From assembly GCF_036373705.1 (NCBI RefSeq), contig NC_089856.1, positions 29,794,298 to 29,858,297 of the forward strand: a stretch of DNA of 64,000 nucleotides, written 5' to 3'. The DNA comes from Amia ocellicauda (taxonomy: Eukaryota; Chordata; Actinopteri; Amiiformes; Amiidae). Position 1 is the first letter of the stretch. Each line of letters opens with the position of its first letter. Under the pieces are notes generated by a model. It saw nothing but the letters and a program-made list of their open reading frames with translations. It had not been told where the DNA came from and did no database searches. A program made the translations under genes and the position numbers. This document shows, piece after piece, positions 51,391 to 64,000 of the stretch.

Positions 51391-54300
51391 ACATTAGTTA
51401 CAGCCTCTGAATATTCAGACATGAAGAAAGACAAACCAATACATGAATTAATTACCAAATTACTTTTCATGGCTTTGTTGATGCATTAGTTACTGGTTTG
51501 TTCATGTTAACTAACATATTAGTTAATGTCTGATAAGGGGTATTTATTATAAAGTGTTTCCGATCAACTTGATTTATTCTGTATCAAAGGGGATTGGGAA
51601 AGGTAGAGTCCCCAACCCTCTTTTACTCTCACTTCACATTGCGTTCTTGCGAGGCTATGGCACCTCTTTGATTGTTTTTGATGGTGGCTGTACAGACGTT
51701 TGAGAGACATTGTTTAACATGAAGAGAATAGACAGACTGGCCCCTTTGAAGCTCAGAGACACAGATACCACTACCAGGTAAAAATTGAAACGCTGAAACG
51801 TATTTCATGATTCAGAAAATTAGATTATGGGAAATCACTTTTTTTGCTTATTAGCAGTGCAGTGGCAGGTCTATGAATGTCTTTGAGGGTCAGCTTTGAT
51901 TTAATCTCGGTCTGTAATTTCCTCCCTCCTCCAGATCTGTTCCTTTTTACTACACTCATAAAAACCTTTATGCCAGAATGGTTCACTTTGAAAGATAAAC
52001 ACTAGAAACACGTTTGACTGTGTGCTATATGTTAACTTGACCTGTGTTAATCATCCTCAACACATATGCTGAATGTGACAGGTTCTCAACTCATGACAAC
52101 AAAGGAAGTGATGCAGGTTGACAAGTAAAACTGAGGTCTCAGCTCGATTGAAATGTTAAGTCGCTGGGAAGTTTGATTATATTTTTATTTTATTTTTTGT
52201 CTTAAATTCAATCAAGCTGTTTATCACTATTGGAATCAACCCTCATCTGACTCAATGATTTTAGTGAGGAATGTCACAGAGTTTGCAATTTTAAAGACTT
52301 GAATTGATTCAGTCATCCTTTTGTTTATTTTACTTAGACCTGCCAGAGGTTTTGGTAGCTCTTAAATTCAACACAGAAACACTGCACTCACCCTGCCTTC
52401 TATAATGTACTTTTCAGATAATTGGACCTGTGCTACTATTTCCGCCCATTTTCCATTCTCAAGGAATGATACCGATCAATGTCTTCCCCTAGGGTTTTGG
52501 TAAGCAATTATCTGATAAGGGATTGGTGTGATTTCTGGAAGAAACAGAGATGAGGGCGAGAATTTTTGATCAGGATATAAGACCAAGATCTGGCTTCTCA
52601 TACTAAGCAGACAGTGGGTCCACACAGGAACACATGCTGCACAGTTCCAGCCCTGCTCCCCTTCACAACTGATTACAGGGTCTACTATCTGATCTAACTT
52701 GCGACACAGGCAAGGAGCCTTTAGCAATGACAAATGACATGTTTTACTTATTACAAATACAACAGATAGTTGGTAAATGCTTAGTATAGATTTTTTAGGG
52801 AAGGATATAATGCAACCAACAAAAGTTGTATTAGCTGCATATTATTAAGAGTAATCATTTTACAGGCAAGTAAAGGATTGTGCAGTATATACTGTGTGGT
52901 GCTGTAAATAAAATCTTGTGTTGACTGAGTAAAATTATAATTTGCAGTCATGGAGTTATGTTGTACAGTGTCAGCTTTTTCTAGGTGGTAGATCTGTAAA
53001 TTCAAAAAAGTGACTGATTGCTCAATCATTGAAAATATTGTCAACAGACCAGCACAGCGAGACCACGCCCTGTGCTTTTGGAAAACAAAATGTGATCTTG
53101 AGAAAAATAAACTATAAGAAATACAAAATGTGGTTTACAGGTGTTTAGTGAAAGTGTTAATTGAATATCAAGCTCCTGCTGTGAGCAGATTAGGAGCATT
53201 GATCCCATGTGGCACAATAACTGCAGCATTGTGATGTGTAACAAAGACCTCAGCTCTAACTGGTTATTGAGCTGTCTTCTAATAGAAATGAGGCTGACAG
53301 TCTGTCACTCGGAGTTTACACTCCACTCCACTACAGTTCCCCAGCTCTATCGCCCACCGGCCTGAGCACAATCTCATTTAAAACATGAGAACAGGCCATG
53401 CAGCTGCCAAGAGACCCCTGTTGTTCTGTGTGCTGAAGGAGTCTCTCACACTGTTAGGCTGGATTAGAAAAAATCCTGCAGAATCAGCTTTCATTAATAA
53501 TTCTGACTCTCTAAATATGGAATCAATCCTGAATTGAAGTTTCCATCTGTGCTGACCACGTTTTGCTTGTACTTAGTTCGAAATGATGGCTGGGGTCCAT
53601 TTTATTGATTTGCTTTAAACTCTGAAAAACTGCAGGCATTCCGAGCTGTTATTTAGTAAGGCTGAAGAGATTAAATGACTTCAGTCTCCATACATCATTG
53701 GGACAGGGGCATAGACACTTCTGGTGTGGTTTTGGTCACATTTGTGACTAGGCACATAAGACAGGTTTTCCTTATTTTTCAGCACAGCTTTTAAAATATA
53801 AAAGCGGATATTCAGATCAGTCTGACAGATGAAATACACAGAGAGTTTATGATTAGAAACTTATTGCAGAAGGAAAGCATATAGACTCAGCACAGCAGTA
53901 TTTAGGACCAAACAACTAGCTGCTGGAAATTAATTTCTTATGCAGAAGGCAGTTTTGTCGCTTGTATTGATGAACACCGAACGCATTCATTATGAATTAG
54001 TTACAAGAACAATTTGTCAGCATCGGAGAAGTGGGTGGTTTGGTGGTGTATCAATTGCAAGGTACGTTAAATAATTCTGTGTTGGTGCTGGTGCTCTGGG
54101 ACACTGAGGACCTGGGCAGTCCGGGTCTCCAGAGTGTTGAGGTACCGAGGACGCCAAGCACTTGGAGAGCTGCACTCCACTAACAGTATAAGTTCTCTGT
54201 GCTGCTAAAGATATCAAGGGCATCATAAATATTGGTTTGCTTCCTATGTAGTCAGCTGAAATCCCAGCCTGTTACTGAACTAAATTAGATTAAGATGATT

Positions 54301-55257
54301 GCCTTTTGTAATAAAGCTTTATTTCACACAAACAATAAATTGATGGATGATTTTGTTGTTACCCTTCTTGCTTTTCTCCTTGCAAAAGGGTATTTAATTT
54401 CTTTATGAGGAAACAAGGGACTTAATTTGCAAAAAATGCAGTGTCAGAAAGATGAATAGCATATCTAATAAGCAGCCACCCATTTGTAAACAAGGGAACG
54501 GTTTGAGACTTTGTTGGGATGTTCAACCTCGAATTTAAATTCTGCCTTTCAATTTGTGTCTATTACACTAAACTGCTTATTTATATAATTATATGCTCTA
54601 ACTCAATACGTGTTTCACAAATGGCAAAAAAAAATGCACTGCCAACATTTCAGATTGATGCATTAATGAATTCACTCCATCAATTCTCCAAACTAATTCT
54701 CCATGCAAATGAAAGCTTTATAATGCTGTTATTTTGGAAATGGCACAATCCTTAACAATCAGCAGAGTAACACTGATGATGCAAAAAATGATACTGGCTT
54801 CTTTAAAATCATGGAGCCCATCCTGAAAGAAGGAGTCAAACCCAGAGATCCAGGACTAGTCGAGGGAGTCAGTTAATATAATTCTTCTGCTTTGCTAATT
54901 GCTGACGTCAATCATCCATTATAACAGGCCCACACCAGCGTTGTAATTTGTCCATTAGGAAACTGGTCTAATTGGAAGTGAATGGGGGCTCAAAAATCAT
55001 CATCAATTTCAAACTTGCAACATCTGTCACATGGTGGACGGGAAGGGAATCATCTCGAAAGATGCTAACGACTCATTTAACCAGTGTCTCAGGAGGACCT
55101 GCGCTCTTCCTGTCTACTGTGGCAGGAGACAACAGGACACAAGTGTCTATGGTTAAGCACCATCTGCTCATGTACTGTGCAGCAACCACCCAACACACCC
55201 TGAGGATCCTGATCCATGACAGTCACACTCACATATTCATATTTTTTTCTTATTTCA
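51391..55257. other. Gene-free stretch
   Basis: AT-rich sequence without a supportable exon. 51480-51560 (GTTCATGTTAACTAACATAT ... TTATTATAAAGTGTTTCC) looks like the end of a non-autonomous DNA transposon, possibly the outer part of the preceding element. Confidence 0.4.
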
Positions 55258-55490
55258 GCAGTGTGGAGTAGTGGTTAGGGCTCTGGACTCTGAAGCAGAG
55301 GATTGTGGGTTCAGTCCCAGGTGGAGGAAACTGCTGTTGTATCCTTGAACAAGGTACTTTAGCTAGATTGCACCAGTAAAAGCCCAGCTGTATAAATGGA
55401 TAATTCTATGTAGAAATAATGTGATATATTGCAATAATAGAAAGTTGCCCTTATTAAGGGCATCTGCTAAGAAATACAATAATGATTATG
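55258..55490 (+). repeat. Full-length tRNA-derived SINE, plus strand
   Basis: A box GAGTAGTGGTTAGGGCTC and B box GTGGGTTCAGTCCC are at proper polymerase III spacing. The body (AACAAGGTACTTTAGCTAGA) is shared with the minus-strand copy at 28937, and the tail TTAAGGGCATCTGCTAAG is of the LINE-2-like type, then an A/T-rich end. This is the best preserved SINE in the window. Confidence 0.85.
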
Positions 55491-58400
55491 TTCCTATTCT
55501 CATCCAGAGCTGGAAACCAACACCTGAGTCCAATGAGCAGACAGAGATGAGTTGGAGGGGTTGTTGACACTGCGCAGTGCCTTGCAGAGGTTCAGTCAGA
55601 CTTTAATCGCTGTCACATTATGGTTACGTAACAGATTAATCTTCAGCGTGATTATTTTATGCCCTTGAAACACTTGCTGCACAGCAGAGGCGGGCACAGT
55701 CTGACTGTGCTTTGGAGCAAATAGTGGGTGTGTGACATGTTTTTATATACTAACCATCCAGCCAGGTTGTGTTATCCGCTGTATTAATTTAACACAGTCC
55801 TGCAATAAATCAATACCTTAACCCCCTGCCCATCTCAAATTAAAATCCCCTCCTCACCTCACCTGGTTGTCTTCAGAGCCTCACTGAGAGATATGCTGTG
55901 TAGTAGTGGAATTAACCAGAATGAAAAGGTTCTGGATGATCTCGACACACTGTGAAGACTGATGTTGGCATGTCTGTGCAAAATGGAAAGATCTTGTGCT
56001 AATTTCTCACTCGTGTGAACTGTTCGCCTTCCAGGTTCACTCAATGTGCGAAATGGAAGGGCACAATGGCTTTGAGGGGTTGAGGTGCAACCTATGCACG
56101 GACTGCTGATTTGACACGAACCCTTGCAGTACACTCTGTGGATCGGGTTTCAGCATCATGGAGCATGAGTCGTTTTGCCCTTTGGCACAGGAGGGATGTG
56201 TACAAAGTCTCTTATGGCTGTATTACCCAAGATCTGCTTTGTGCAAGAGAGGTGATGGGGGTCAAAGACACCGTTCTTTCAGTATTATAGATATGAATGA
56301 AGAAATTATAGCTGGCTACTTTGTGCGGTGGAACCAGAGACATCTGCTGAGCTGACTTATCTATATCTTATCTTATCTGGCTGTCCAAAGTCTAATTTGC
56401 ACAACAGCGTACTGTTTTGTTGATTATTATTAGTATAATGTAAATGCTTATTATAAAAACAAGCTTCATACTGAAAGATTAAGTTAAAATGTAATTACAA
56501 TAATTTTGTTGAACAATTGATTAAATTATTAAAACTGCAATTTTATTGCCCAGAAAACCCAGCGATAACATTTTATTTAGATTTTTTTTATATTTTACAA
56601 TTTGTATTTGTAATAAGTGTTAATGTTATAACATTCATTAAGCTACATTCATGTTTTTAGTAGCGCCCTCACCCTCAGGCACACACAGACTCATTGTGCT
56701 CCACATAGAGCAGTACTGTTTCAATCAATTACATGCTTGGTCAAAATCCCACAGTGAAAAATTCCACTGTGCAATTCATCTTCCTTAATCTACACTGGTA
56801 AAATCCCACAGGACAAGGTCACATAATAACTATATGTATATATCTTACATTTTAATATGATTATTATTTTGGGATTATGTGATGTGGGATTCTTTGCTGT
56901 GGGTTTTTGTAATGGAATTCTGCAAAAAAATTAGTTTGTGCTGGAGAGAGAGAGAGGGCAGGGAAAGCAAGGCAATGGCAGCCAAATGACACTGCAGTCT
57001 TCTCACTTTGAAGTGTCATAAGGGTCTAATGGGGGGGGGGGGGGTCATTTGCTGTGGTTGTGCTGGGAATCTAACAGTCAGTGAGCTCCAGAGACATTAC
57101 AGAGCCATTTAAATCTAAATAGCCTCCATATCCCCTTGGGTATATTTCCCTCTGACTGTGGCTGCTGTATAGTTCTTTGCTTTCATTTTATACAACTTTT
57201 TAGAATACAGTGACTGTTTACCCACATGAAAGAGCACATGGTAGGGCCACAGGTGTGCATTTACAGTATCGCATTGCACCTTCACCTCAGTCTCAGACAG
57301 ACAGCTTCTGCTCCCCATACTATGCAATACCCTCCAGGTAACTTCTACCTCTTTACTGCACTGCAGTGGATTCGTCTCCGAAATGAGCTGTGAGCCCAGG
57401 GGATCTGACACTTGTGAAAACCAATGGCAGCATCATTTTAAAGTACTTGATTAGGTATGGGCATCATTCAAGTGTACAGTACCAGTACCGCACCCTGCCA
57501 TGATAAAAATAAGAATAGGCAATACAATAAAATAAATAAGCTATTAGTAATCCTAAATATCAGCTTGCATTTAAACAGATGTCTGATTTATAACCTAGGT
57601 ACGGGGGAGGCATCTCATCTCCGACGAAGGATTTATTCTGTAAATAACACGGGGTCCCTAGGCAATGGAGACGTGATAGAACAAGGAGCAGAGAGCGTTG
57701 TGTAGCTTGCAACTGTGCATGGGCTGAAGGTCAGAAGATCCTCAAAGTGCGGGAAGGGAGAGCTTGACACAGATGAGCGGAGATGGGAAGACACGGTGCT
57801 GAAGCTGCGGGAAATCTCCATCTCTGAGTTAACAGAAAGTTTCCTGTAAGGATTACGCCGCTATCTCACCTGCAGAGTGGCCTGTTATTTAGTTTGTGGC
57901 TCTGGGGATGATGGGAACAGCACGCCTGCCAACAGCACGCCTGCCCACAGCACCGTGAGTCAAGCGAACCAACTTCCCTGAGGGGCAGGCAGGCAGGTCA
58001 GGGCTAGGGCACAAAATGCCACGGTGCACGTGGACATCCAGAGCTTCAGCAGCAGGGTGAATAACAAAAAGGGCAACACAGCTATAGCAGCTATCAGGGG
58101 CAGTAAGGAATGGGATGTATGGTTTGTGATGCATTATCTTACCATGTTCCCACTACCCTTTATTCTTCATTTGCTTTTGGTTCTCTGGTAGCTCATCCAC
58201 AACGTGATGTGAGGACCCTAAAACAATATGATGTGATATGTAGAATTGCTTGGAATCAACCTGTATTTTTTACTTCTGATACAACGTGTTCTCCAGCTCC
58301 CCCCGCAGCTTGGTTCAGGCCCTGTCGTTGTAAACACATCTGAGTACTGCTCAATACGCACCCATGGTAATAGCCCTGGTTCATTTAGCTTTTTATTGCC

Positions 58401-59723
58401 TATGATAAGCTGAAGGACAAGGCAACCTGTACAGCATTAATAGAAGAGGTCAAGAAACTAATTTATGCATGTACAGTTTTGAGTCAAACTCTGCGAGCCT
58501 TTCAGGAATTCTGTGAAAAATGTGATATGTGAGGTATGCTGAAGTCCAAAAGCATTTGTCATAGTGTCCCTTACAGGGCTATCTGGTCAAGGTTTCTGTA
58601 TTCTTGTGGTTAAACAGTGGATTATTGGAAATCAGGAAATCACCCTCTCTCTCCAAGGCACCAAGTCTCCTAATAGAGAGAGTGTCACAGCTGACCTTGG
58701 TGCCCTGTGTGGGTGGCAGGCCTCTGGTACTAGAAAATGATTCATATGGTTTTCAAAACCAAAACCAGGAGACAGTATAACAGTGAAAAAAAAACAATAT
58801 TGTCCAAATGTAAAGCAGATTAACAATAAATGTTGAATGCACCATAACGTGGAGATGCAATGCAGTTATACAGTGAGTGATAAATCTGTTAATAAACAAG
58901 GCACATAGCAAGAGGAAGGAGGAAATAATAAAGCTGACAAATGGGATGCTAAATTTATCTTCAGAAGTACCTAACCTGAGTCTGGACACTGCAAATTTGA
59001 ACAGACAAGGCATCTGTCCATTTTCTTAAGGGGATCAAAGTGTATTTCATTTGATTAATTTATCAATGTGAGTTGGGGGAGGTTTGGGTGGTCCTCTCCC
59101 CATCCTCCAGGCTGACCTCCTGGTGTACAGGAAGCTATGCCTCTCGGACTGTGAGAGCTGAAGGAGGCGAGGAGAGAGAGATGAGGAGCGAGGGGGTATG
59201 CCAAGGCCGTGATGAACATCCCCGAACACACATCAACACAGTGCGGATAGATGACCCTCCTGGGAACGAAACAGCACTGATTCAGAACTGATCTTCAAGC
59301 TTGACGTTGAAGTATTGCTGAAAAGATATCAATATGGGTCCTGGAATGTTAGCGACATGAGGGACTGTGTTATTAATTTAGTGATCCACAGTAGACCAGC
59401 ACTCAATCAAGTTAATGCTGAAGCTGAGCTCATGCAGCTCCTACAAAGACTGGATAAACCAATTAATTATCACTTATATTGAGTTAGGTAGGAGTATGTG
59501 TCAAACTCTGTACCCCAGACCACTGTGTGATGTCTCTGTCTGTCAATATTTTAGTCTTATTATCTCTGCATGTGTCATGCTACATACTATATGGATGGAT
59601 GGATGGATAGTTACATCATTGTTTGCACAATTTCCTTGCTATTGACAAGCGTTTTGGTTTTATATGCAAAATCTTTTAATTCAAGAACCTACTCTACAAG
59701 AGCAAGACAAGTAACAAAGATTC
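55491..59723. other. Gene-free stretch
   Basis: No supportable gene. Simple repeats include a 12-base G run near 57031 and (GGAT)n at about 59590-59607. Confidence 0.4.
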
Positions 59724-59725
59724 TA

Positions 59726-60946
59726 CACTCACCTAAAGGATTATTAGGAACACCTGTTCAATTTCTCATTAATGTAATTATCTAATCAACCAATCACATG
59801 GCAGTTGCTTCAATGCATTTAGGGGTGTGGTCCTGGTCAAGACAATCTCCTGAACTCCAAACTGAATGTCTGAATGGGAAAGAAAGGTGATTTAAGCAAT
59901 TTTGAGCGTGGCATGGTTGTTGGTGCCAGACGGGCCGGTCTGAGTATTTCACAATCTGCTCAGTTACTGGGATTTTCACGCACAACCATTTCTAGGGTTT
60001 ACAAAGAATGGTGTGAAAAGGGAAAAACATCCAGTATGCGGCAGTCCTGTGGGCGAAAATGCCTTGTTGATGCTAGAGGTCAGAGGAGAATGGGCCGACT
60101 GATTCAAGCTGATAGAAGAGCAACTTTGACTGAAATAACCACTCGTTACAACCGAGGTATGCAGCAAAGCATTTGTGAAGCCACAACACGTACAACCTTG
60201 AGGCGGATGGGCTACAACAGCAGAAGACCCCACCGGGTACCACTCATCTCCACTACAAATAGGAAAAAGAGGCTACAATTTGCACAAGCTCACCAAAATT
60301 GGACAGTTGAAGACTGGAAAAATGTTGCCTGGTCTGATGAGTCTCGATTTCTGTTGAGACATTCAGATGGTAGAGTCAGAATTTGGCGTAAACAGAATGA
60401 GAACATGGATCCATCATGCCTTGTTACCACTGTGCAGGCTGGTGGTGGTGGTGTAATGGTGTGGGGGATGTTTTCTTGGCACACTTTAGGCCCCTTAGTG
60501 CCAATTGGGCATCGTTTAAATGCCACGGCCTACCTGAGCATTGTTTCTGACCATGTCCATCCCTTTATGACCACCATGTACCCATCCTCTGATGGCTACT
60601 TCCAGCAGGATAATGCACCATGTCACAAAGGTCCAATCATTTCAAATTGGTTTCTTGAACATGACAATGAGTTCACTGTACTAAACTGGCCCCCACAGTC
60701 ACCAGATCTCAACCCAATAGAGCATCTTTGGGATGTGGTGGAACGGGAGCTTCGTGCCCTGGATGTGCATCCCACAAATCTCCATCAACTGCAAGATGCT
60801 ATCCTATCAATATGGGCCAACATTTCTAAAGAATGCTTTCAGCACCTTGTTGAATCAATGCCACGTAGAATTAAGGCAGTTCTGAAGGCGAAAGGGGGTC
60901 AAACACAGTATTAGTATGGTGTTCCTAATAATCCTTTAGGTGAGTG
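59726..60946 (+). mobile_element. Intact Tc1/mariner DD36E transposon
   Basis: The 1221-bp element has perfect terminal inverted repeats of about 29 bp opening CACTCACCTAAAGGATTA. It is flanked by TA at 59724-59725 and 60947-60948. It carries one uninterrupted transposase gene. Ends, target duplication and gene are all undamaged, so this copy looks young and potentially competent for movement. Confidence 0.95.
59874..60914 (+). CDS. Tc1/mariner transposase, DD36E type
   Basis: A 346-residue protein from ATG 59874, intact to its stop near the 3' terminal repeat. Residues 1-125 form the paired-like, double helix-turn-helix DNA-binding region (GLSISQSAQLLGFSRTTISR is the first recognition unit). 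The DDE domain follows: D155 in WSDESRF, D246 in FQQDNAPCH, and E283 in SPDLNPIEHLWD. Between D246 and E283 are 36 residues, two more than in Sleeping Beauty-like Tc1 enzymes (DD34E), placing it with the DD36E ('Incomer') group described in animals. The GGGGVMVWGMFSW glycine-rich box is present at about 191-202. It should excise and insert its own element at TA sites in the nucleus. Its N-terminus is related to that of the three deleted copies here, but the termini differ, so it is not obviously their mobiliser. Confidence 0.95.
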   Translation: MGKKGDLSNFERGMVVGARRAGLSISQSAQLLGFSRTTISRVYKEWCEKGKTSSMRQSCGRKCLVDARGQRRMGRLIQADRRATLTEITTRYNRGMQQSICEATTRTTLRRMGYNSRRPHRVPLISTTNRKKRLQFAQAHQNWTVEDWKNVAWSDESRFLLRHSDGRVRIWRKQNENMDPSCLVTTVQAGGGGVMVWGMFSWHTLGPLVPIGHRLNATAYLSIVSDHVHPFMTTMYPSSDGYFQQDNAPCHKGPIISNWFLEHDNEFTVLNWPPQSPDLNPIEHLWDVVERELRALDVHPTNLHQLQDAILSIWANISKECFQHLVESMPRRIKAVLKAKGGQTQY

Positions 60947-60948
60947 TA

Positions 60949-63900
60949 GTTCAGTTTCAGTTAACGCTAGAGTGAATCTAGATCACATTTGGTGTTAAGC
61001 AGCCCCTTCCTAGCGTGTCATTGCAGAACCAGGCAATGGCACTCGAGACTTTGTGTCTGCAAGAGGCGCTATGCAAGTTTCTCATTTGTTATCATTACAA
61101 CGAAAGAAGAACTGTTTCCATTCACATGAAAGCTACGGCTCACACTGAGCTCTTTCACCTGGTTTCTTTTAAACAGCCTGAAACAAATCCATTAGCAGAA
61201 GGCTAGTAATGATTTTTCGTCTCCTGTCACCGTTGAGCCTGGCTGTTTATCCAGGCAGAGACTAATGTGATTTCCAAAGTCACTACAGGCAATCTGAGAG
61301 GAAGCAGCAGGGATAGGTTTTTGACTGAACTGACAGGCTGTACTTATTGCAGAGGGCAGCTGGGCAGCTTCAGCTTCGGCCATTAAAAGTGCTGACATAC
61401 TGCTACCCCCAGTTAAACTGTCTGGTGTGCAGCTCAGGAGGCAAGTGTGTTCATTTCTCAAAAAAAAGAAAAAAAAGGGACTTGAGAATTAATGTTCCCA
61501 AACACTTTACTTTCTAAGGCTACTAGCAGAGCTTTTCACATTCCAGAGACCTGAGTTTTTAACACACATTGTCTGTATTGCTTGTCCTTTGCATTTTCAA
61601 ATTTCTCACAGCAGTTTTACTTTCCTTTTGCAGATTATGGTGCAGGTATATGGTGGTACGCAAACTGGAATATCATTATGGCTACTACTTATCTTTGGTA
61701 TGTCAGCAGTATACAATACACAATGCTCATAAGGTTAAAATTATGTAAATAAGTGGTTTATATCTGTAGGCTCTTTATTTGCAGAGTGCAGAGTTGTTAT
61801 CAAGGAGGGGTAAAGCATCTGTGGCATCCCAGACACCATGCTGAGTATATAGAAATAGCAAAAACACCCACACGACCAAAATCAAAATAGACATCAAAAC
61901 CATACAAACAGAAACAACAAAATCTTGCTGCACCCTTGCCCACCCATGTGCTGATGATAAAGCTGTGATAAAGTACGACTAACTCCAAGTGTTCACAAAC
62001 AAATAAGAAATATAAATGTGCAGCCGTACAATTGAATTGCCGTATTTATTTATGAAATTAATGGTTTGCAGCCACTCTCAAACTGGAAATAATTATTTGC
62101 TGTCCTCAACTTGTAATAGAGAGTGACAGTTGTCTCCAATTGCACAAACTTCCAGCACTGATGCGTACCACAGTGTTCTGAATTACTTTGCGCCAAAGTT
62201 GCATCATCTTTCATTCATCGGAATACAGACAAGGTAATAATTAAACGGTTATCAGCAAATCAGAAATGCTTTATTAATTTTACTGGCATGTGTCTAGACA
62301 GCTTAGCTGTAGCAGCAGAGCAAGTTTCCTTGACCTGCTTAAAGCTGTGACAGACTGATTCAGTTTATTGAAGAATATATGAAAATCGTGAAGACAACTG
62401 AGTTTGTAACCTATACTAGACAATCAGAAATGTAATGGTGTATAAGAGAAATTAAAATGTTTTTTATTTTTGCATGTGTGCCAAGTTACCCTTTAATAAA
62501 GAACAGAGTACTGATGAGCCACAGGCAGGCTGTGCAAGTGTAGCTGTTGTTTCTGAAGCGTATTCCTGGTTAGAAAACGGCTGTAAAAAGCATAGAAAAT
62601 TCTGAGAGGAAAAGAAGGATTTGAAGATGCATTGTTTCCTTTAGTGAAAGAGTCTGGGAAAGCTGACAAAATTGCTTTCCTGTAATCTGTGTGTAAATGT
62701 TAATGAAGTTTATTTAGCTTGCCCTGTCCCATTCTGACGCCACATTAGGGCCACTGAGCAGCAAATCTTTCTTGAATTCACTGTGTAAGCAGGGATTATT
62801 TTCTTCCTATGTGGGGTTTTTAAAAGATTAAAATGAAAGCAAACAAGGCATCCACCCAGTAGATTGCATTTGTATGTTCCATAATGTTCTCCAAACAAAT
62901 ATAATGCAAAGCGAAAGACAGCTTTAATTAAATGCACCCATTAAATAACTCTGAGAGCCTTGCCTCCTCCAATCTCACAGACGCTGTCCAAGTTCTGGAA
63001 CCGTATTTATTCACTCCAATATTTCTTAATAGAAAAAAGATTCCACAGAGTCTTGACAGATACAATATCCATAAATTCATAGACAAGCATGCGTAACATG
63101 TATGTATTCCATATGCAGTACAATCTATACATTTCTACATTATACAACCCATTTGGAACAAAAATAAATACAAAATTAAATATTAATGTGGTCTCATTTC
63201 AGGATTGTATTACTTTAATATTTAATGCTCCCTTAATACTATTCCCCTTTGCCAAACATGACTGCCAGATAAACACATTGAGCTCTTTCCTTGATATTTT
63301 TCTACACATACCTCCATTAAAGTGACATGAACTGAAATCACATCACTTTACTTCTCTTCCACTCGGCAGCTGCTCATTAACTTGTTTATCCATAATGTGA
63401 CAAGACAAACACGAAAAGTGATGCCCACAGAATGCTCAACGTAAATATTTACATATCCCGAGTCCCAAACCCCAGGAAAATATTGTGGCAAACTGTGTTC
63501 AGTGATGCAAAGGAAACATATTACAAGTAATACAAAATTACAAGTTCAATTCTTAGAGATATCAATCGTTTCTGGATGAGAGAGTTAATTACGCTGTCAC
63601 TTTGCCTAGGTAGTTGACTTGCCATCATTGTGAGATTTCATACCGGCATGGACACCCCAGGTTTCATTGCAAAGTGTCTCAATTGGCTGTTAGTCTCATC
63701 TGCCTGTAGTGAGAGAAATGAAACGCAGGCTTCGGGTAACACACTCTTTCTTTCCTCCCCATTTGTGTCGTTCTCCATCATGTCTCAGCTCTCTGGCCTT
63801 TCCTACGGTCAACCCTCACTCTCTGTGTCACCTGCTGCCACCAGCCAGGTAGCCCCCTTCAGCCACAGCTTCTTTGTAATCTCTGCACTGCTCTCTCTCT

Positions 63901-64000
63901 GGCCCTGTATCTGTGCTGAGCCTGACTGTCTATATAATTTATCTGTCAGTGTCTGTTCTGAATCACAAAGAAACTGGGGCAACTGTGTGTTAAATGATAC
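60949..64000. other. Gene-free stretch to window end
   Basis: No exon with convincing borders or homology was seen on either strand. The last 400 bp become CT-rich (63880-63900). Confidence 0.4.

Noticed and set aside
59976..60526. Minus-strand frames inside the 59.7-60.9 kb element
   Set aside because: Shadows of the plus-strand transposase.

Overview
The window is a piece of a vertebrate nuclear genome, most likely from a ray-finned fish. The genes are intron-split with GT/AG junctions. There are several Tc1/mariner copies of fish type, tRNA-derived SINEs ending in a 'GGGCATCTGCTAA'-like tail, hAT-type palindromic MITEs, and long AT-rich gene-free stretches. The moderate gene density and the SINE type suit a non-acanthomorph fish, but the species cannot be fixed from this sequence alone.

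Four genes can be supported. (1) On the minus strand, 8966 down to 5146, lies a ten-exon IQCG/DRC9 gene, encoding a subunit of the ciliary nexin-dynein regulatory complex. (2) On the plus strand, 13953-15208, lies a complete five-exon DYNLT2B (TCTEX1D2), a dynein-2 light chain. (3) On the plus strand, about 24.9-26.8 kb, lies a poorly known C2HC zinc-finger gene resembling FAM170/SPATA46. Its ATG appears to be assembled across an intron, and a second, duplicated finger lies behind an in-frame TAG. (4) On the plus strand, 35969-40820, lies a complete eight-coding-exon PCYT1A (CTP:phosphocholine cytidylyltransferase alpha), with a CpG-rich non-coding first exon near 34.0-34.3 kb and a long 3' UTR. 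IQCG, DYNLT2B and PCYT1A all map to human 3q29, so the window looks like a conserved syntenic block. For every spliced gene the exon phases were checked by hand and close without a frameshift.

The rest is mostly repeats. 1-2.85 kb holds two long inverted repeats. 3.18-3.53 kb is a hAT MITE with exact 8-bp target duplications. 9.5-10.1 kb has a microsatellite and a minisatellite. 12.6, 21.1 and 50.1 kb carry three non-autonomous Tc1 copies that share one identical internal deletion. 15.7-17.0 and 30.4-31.5 kb are two copies of an unclassified repeat of about 1.1 kb. 18.3-19.4 kb is a Tc1 fossil. 49.7-51.4 kb is a palindromic element interrupted by another insertion. 59726-60946 is a structurally intact Tc1/mariner element with an uninterrupted 346-residue transposase, perfect terminal repeats and a DD36E catalytic spacing.

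From about 43.5 kb to the end no host coding exon could be supported. No CRISPR array, operon, rRNA gene or functional tRNA gene was seen, as expected for an animal genome. No new defence-like or enzymatic system was recognised. The least ordinary items are the intact DD36E transposon, the amplified deletion derivative, the split-start zinc-finger gene with its silenced second finger, and the large palindromes at the left edge.
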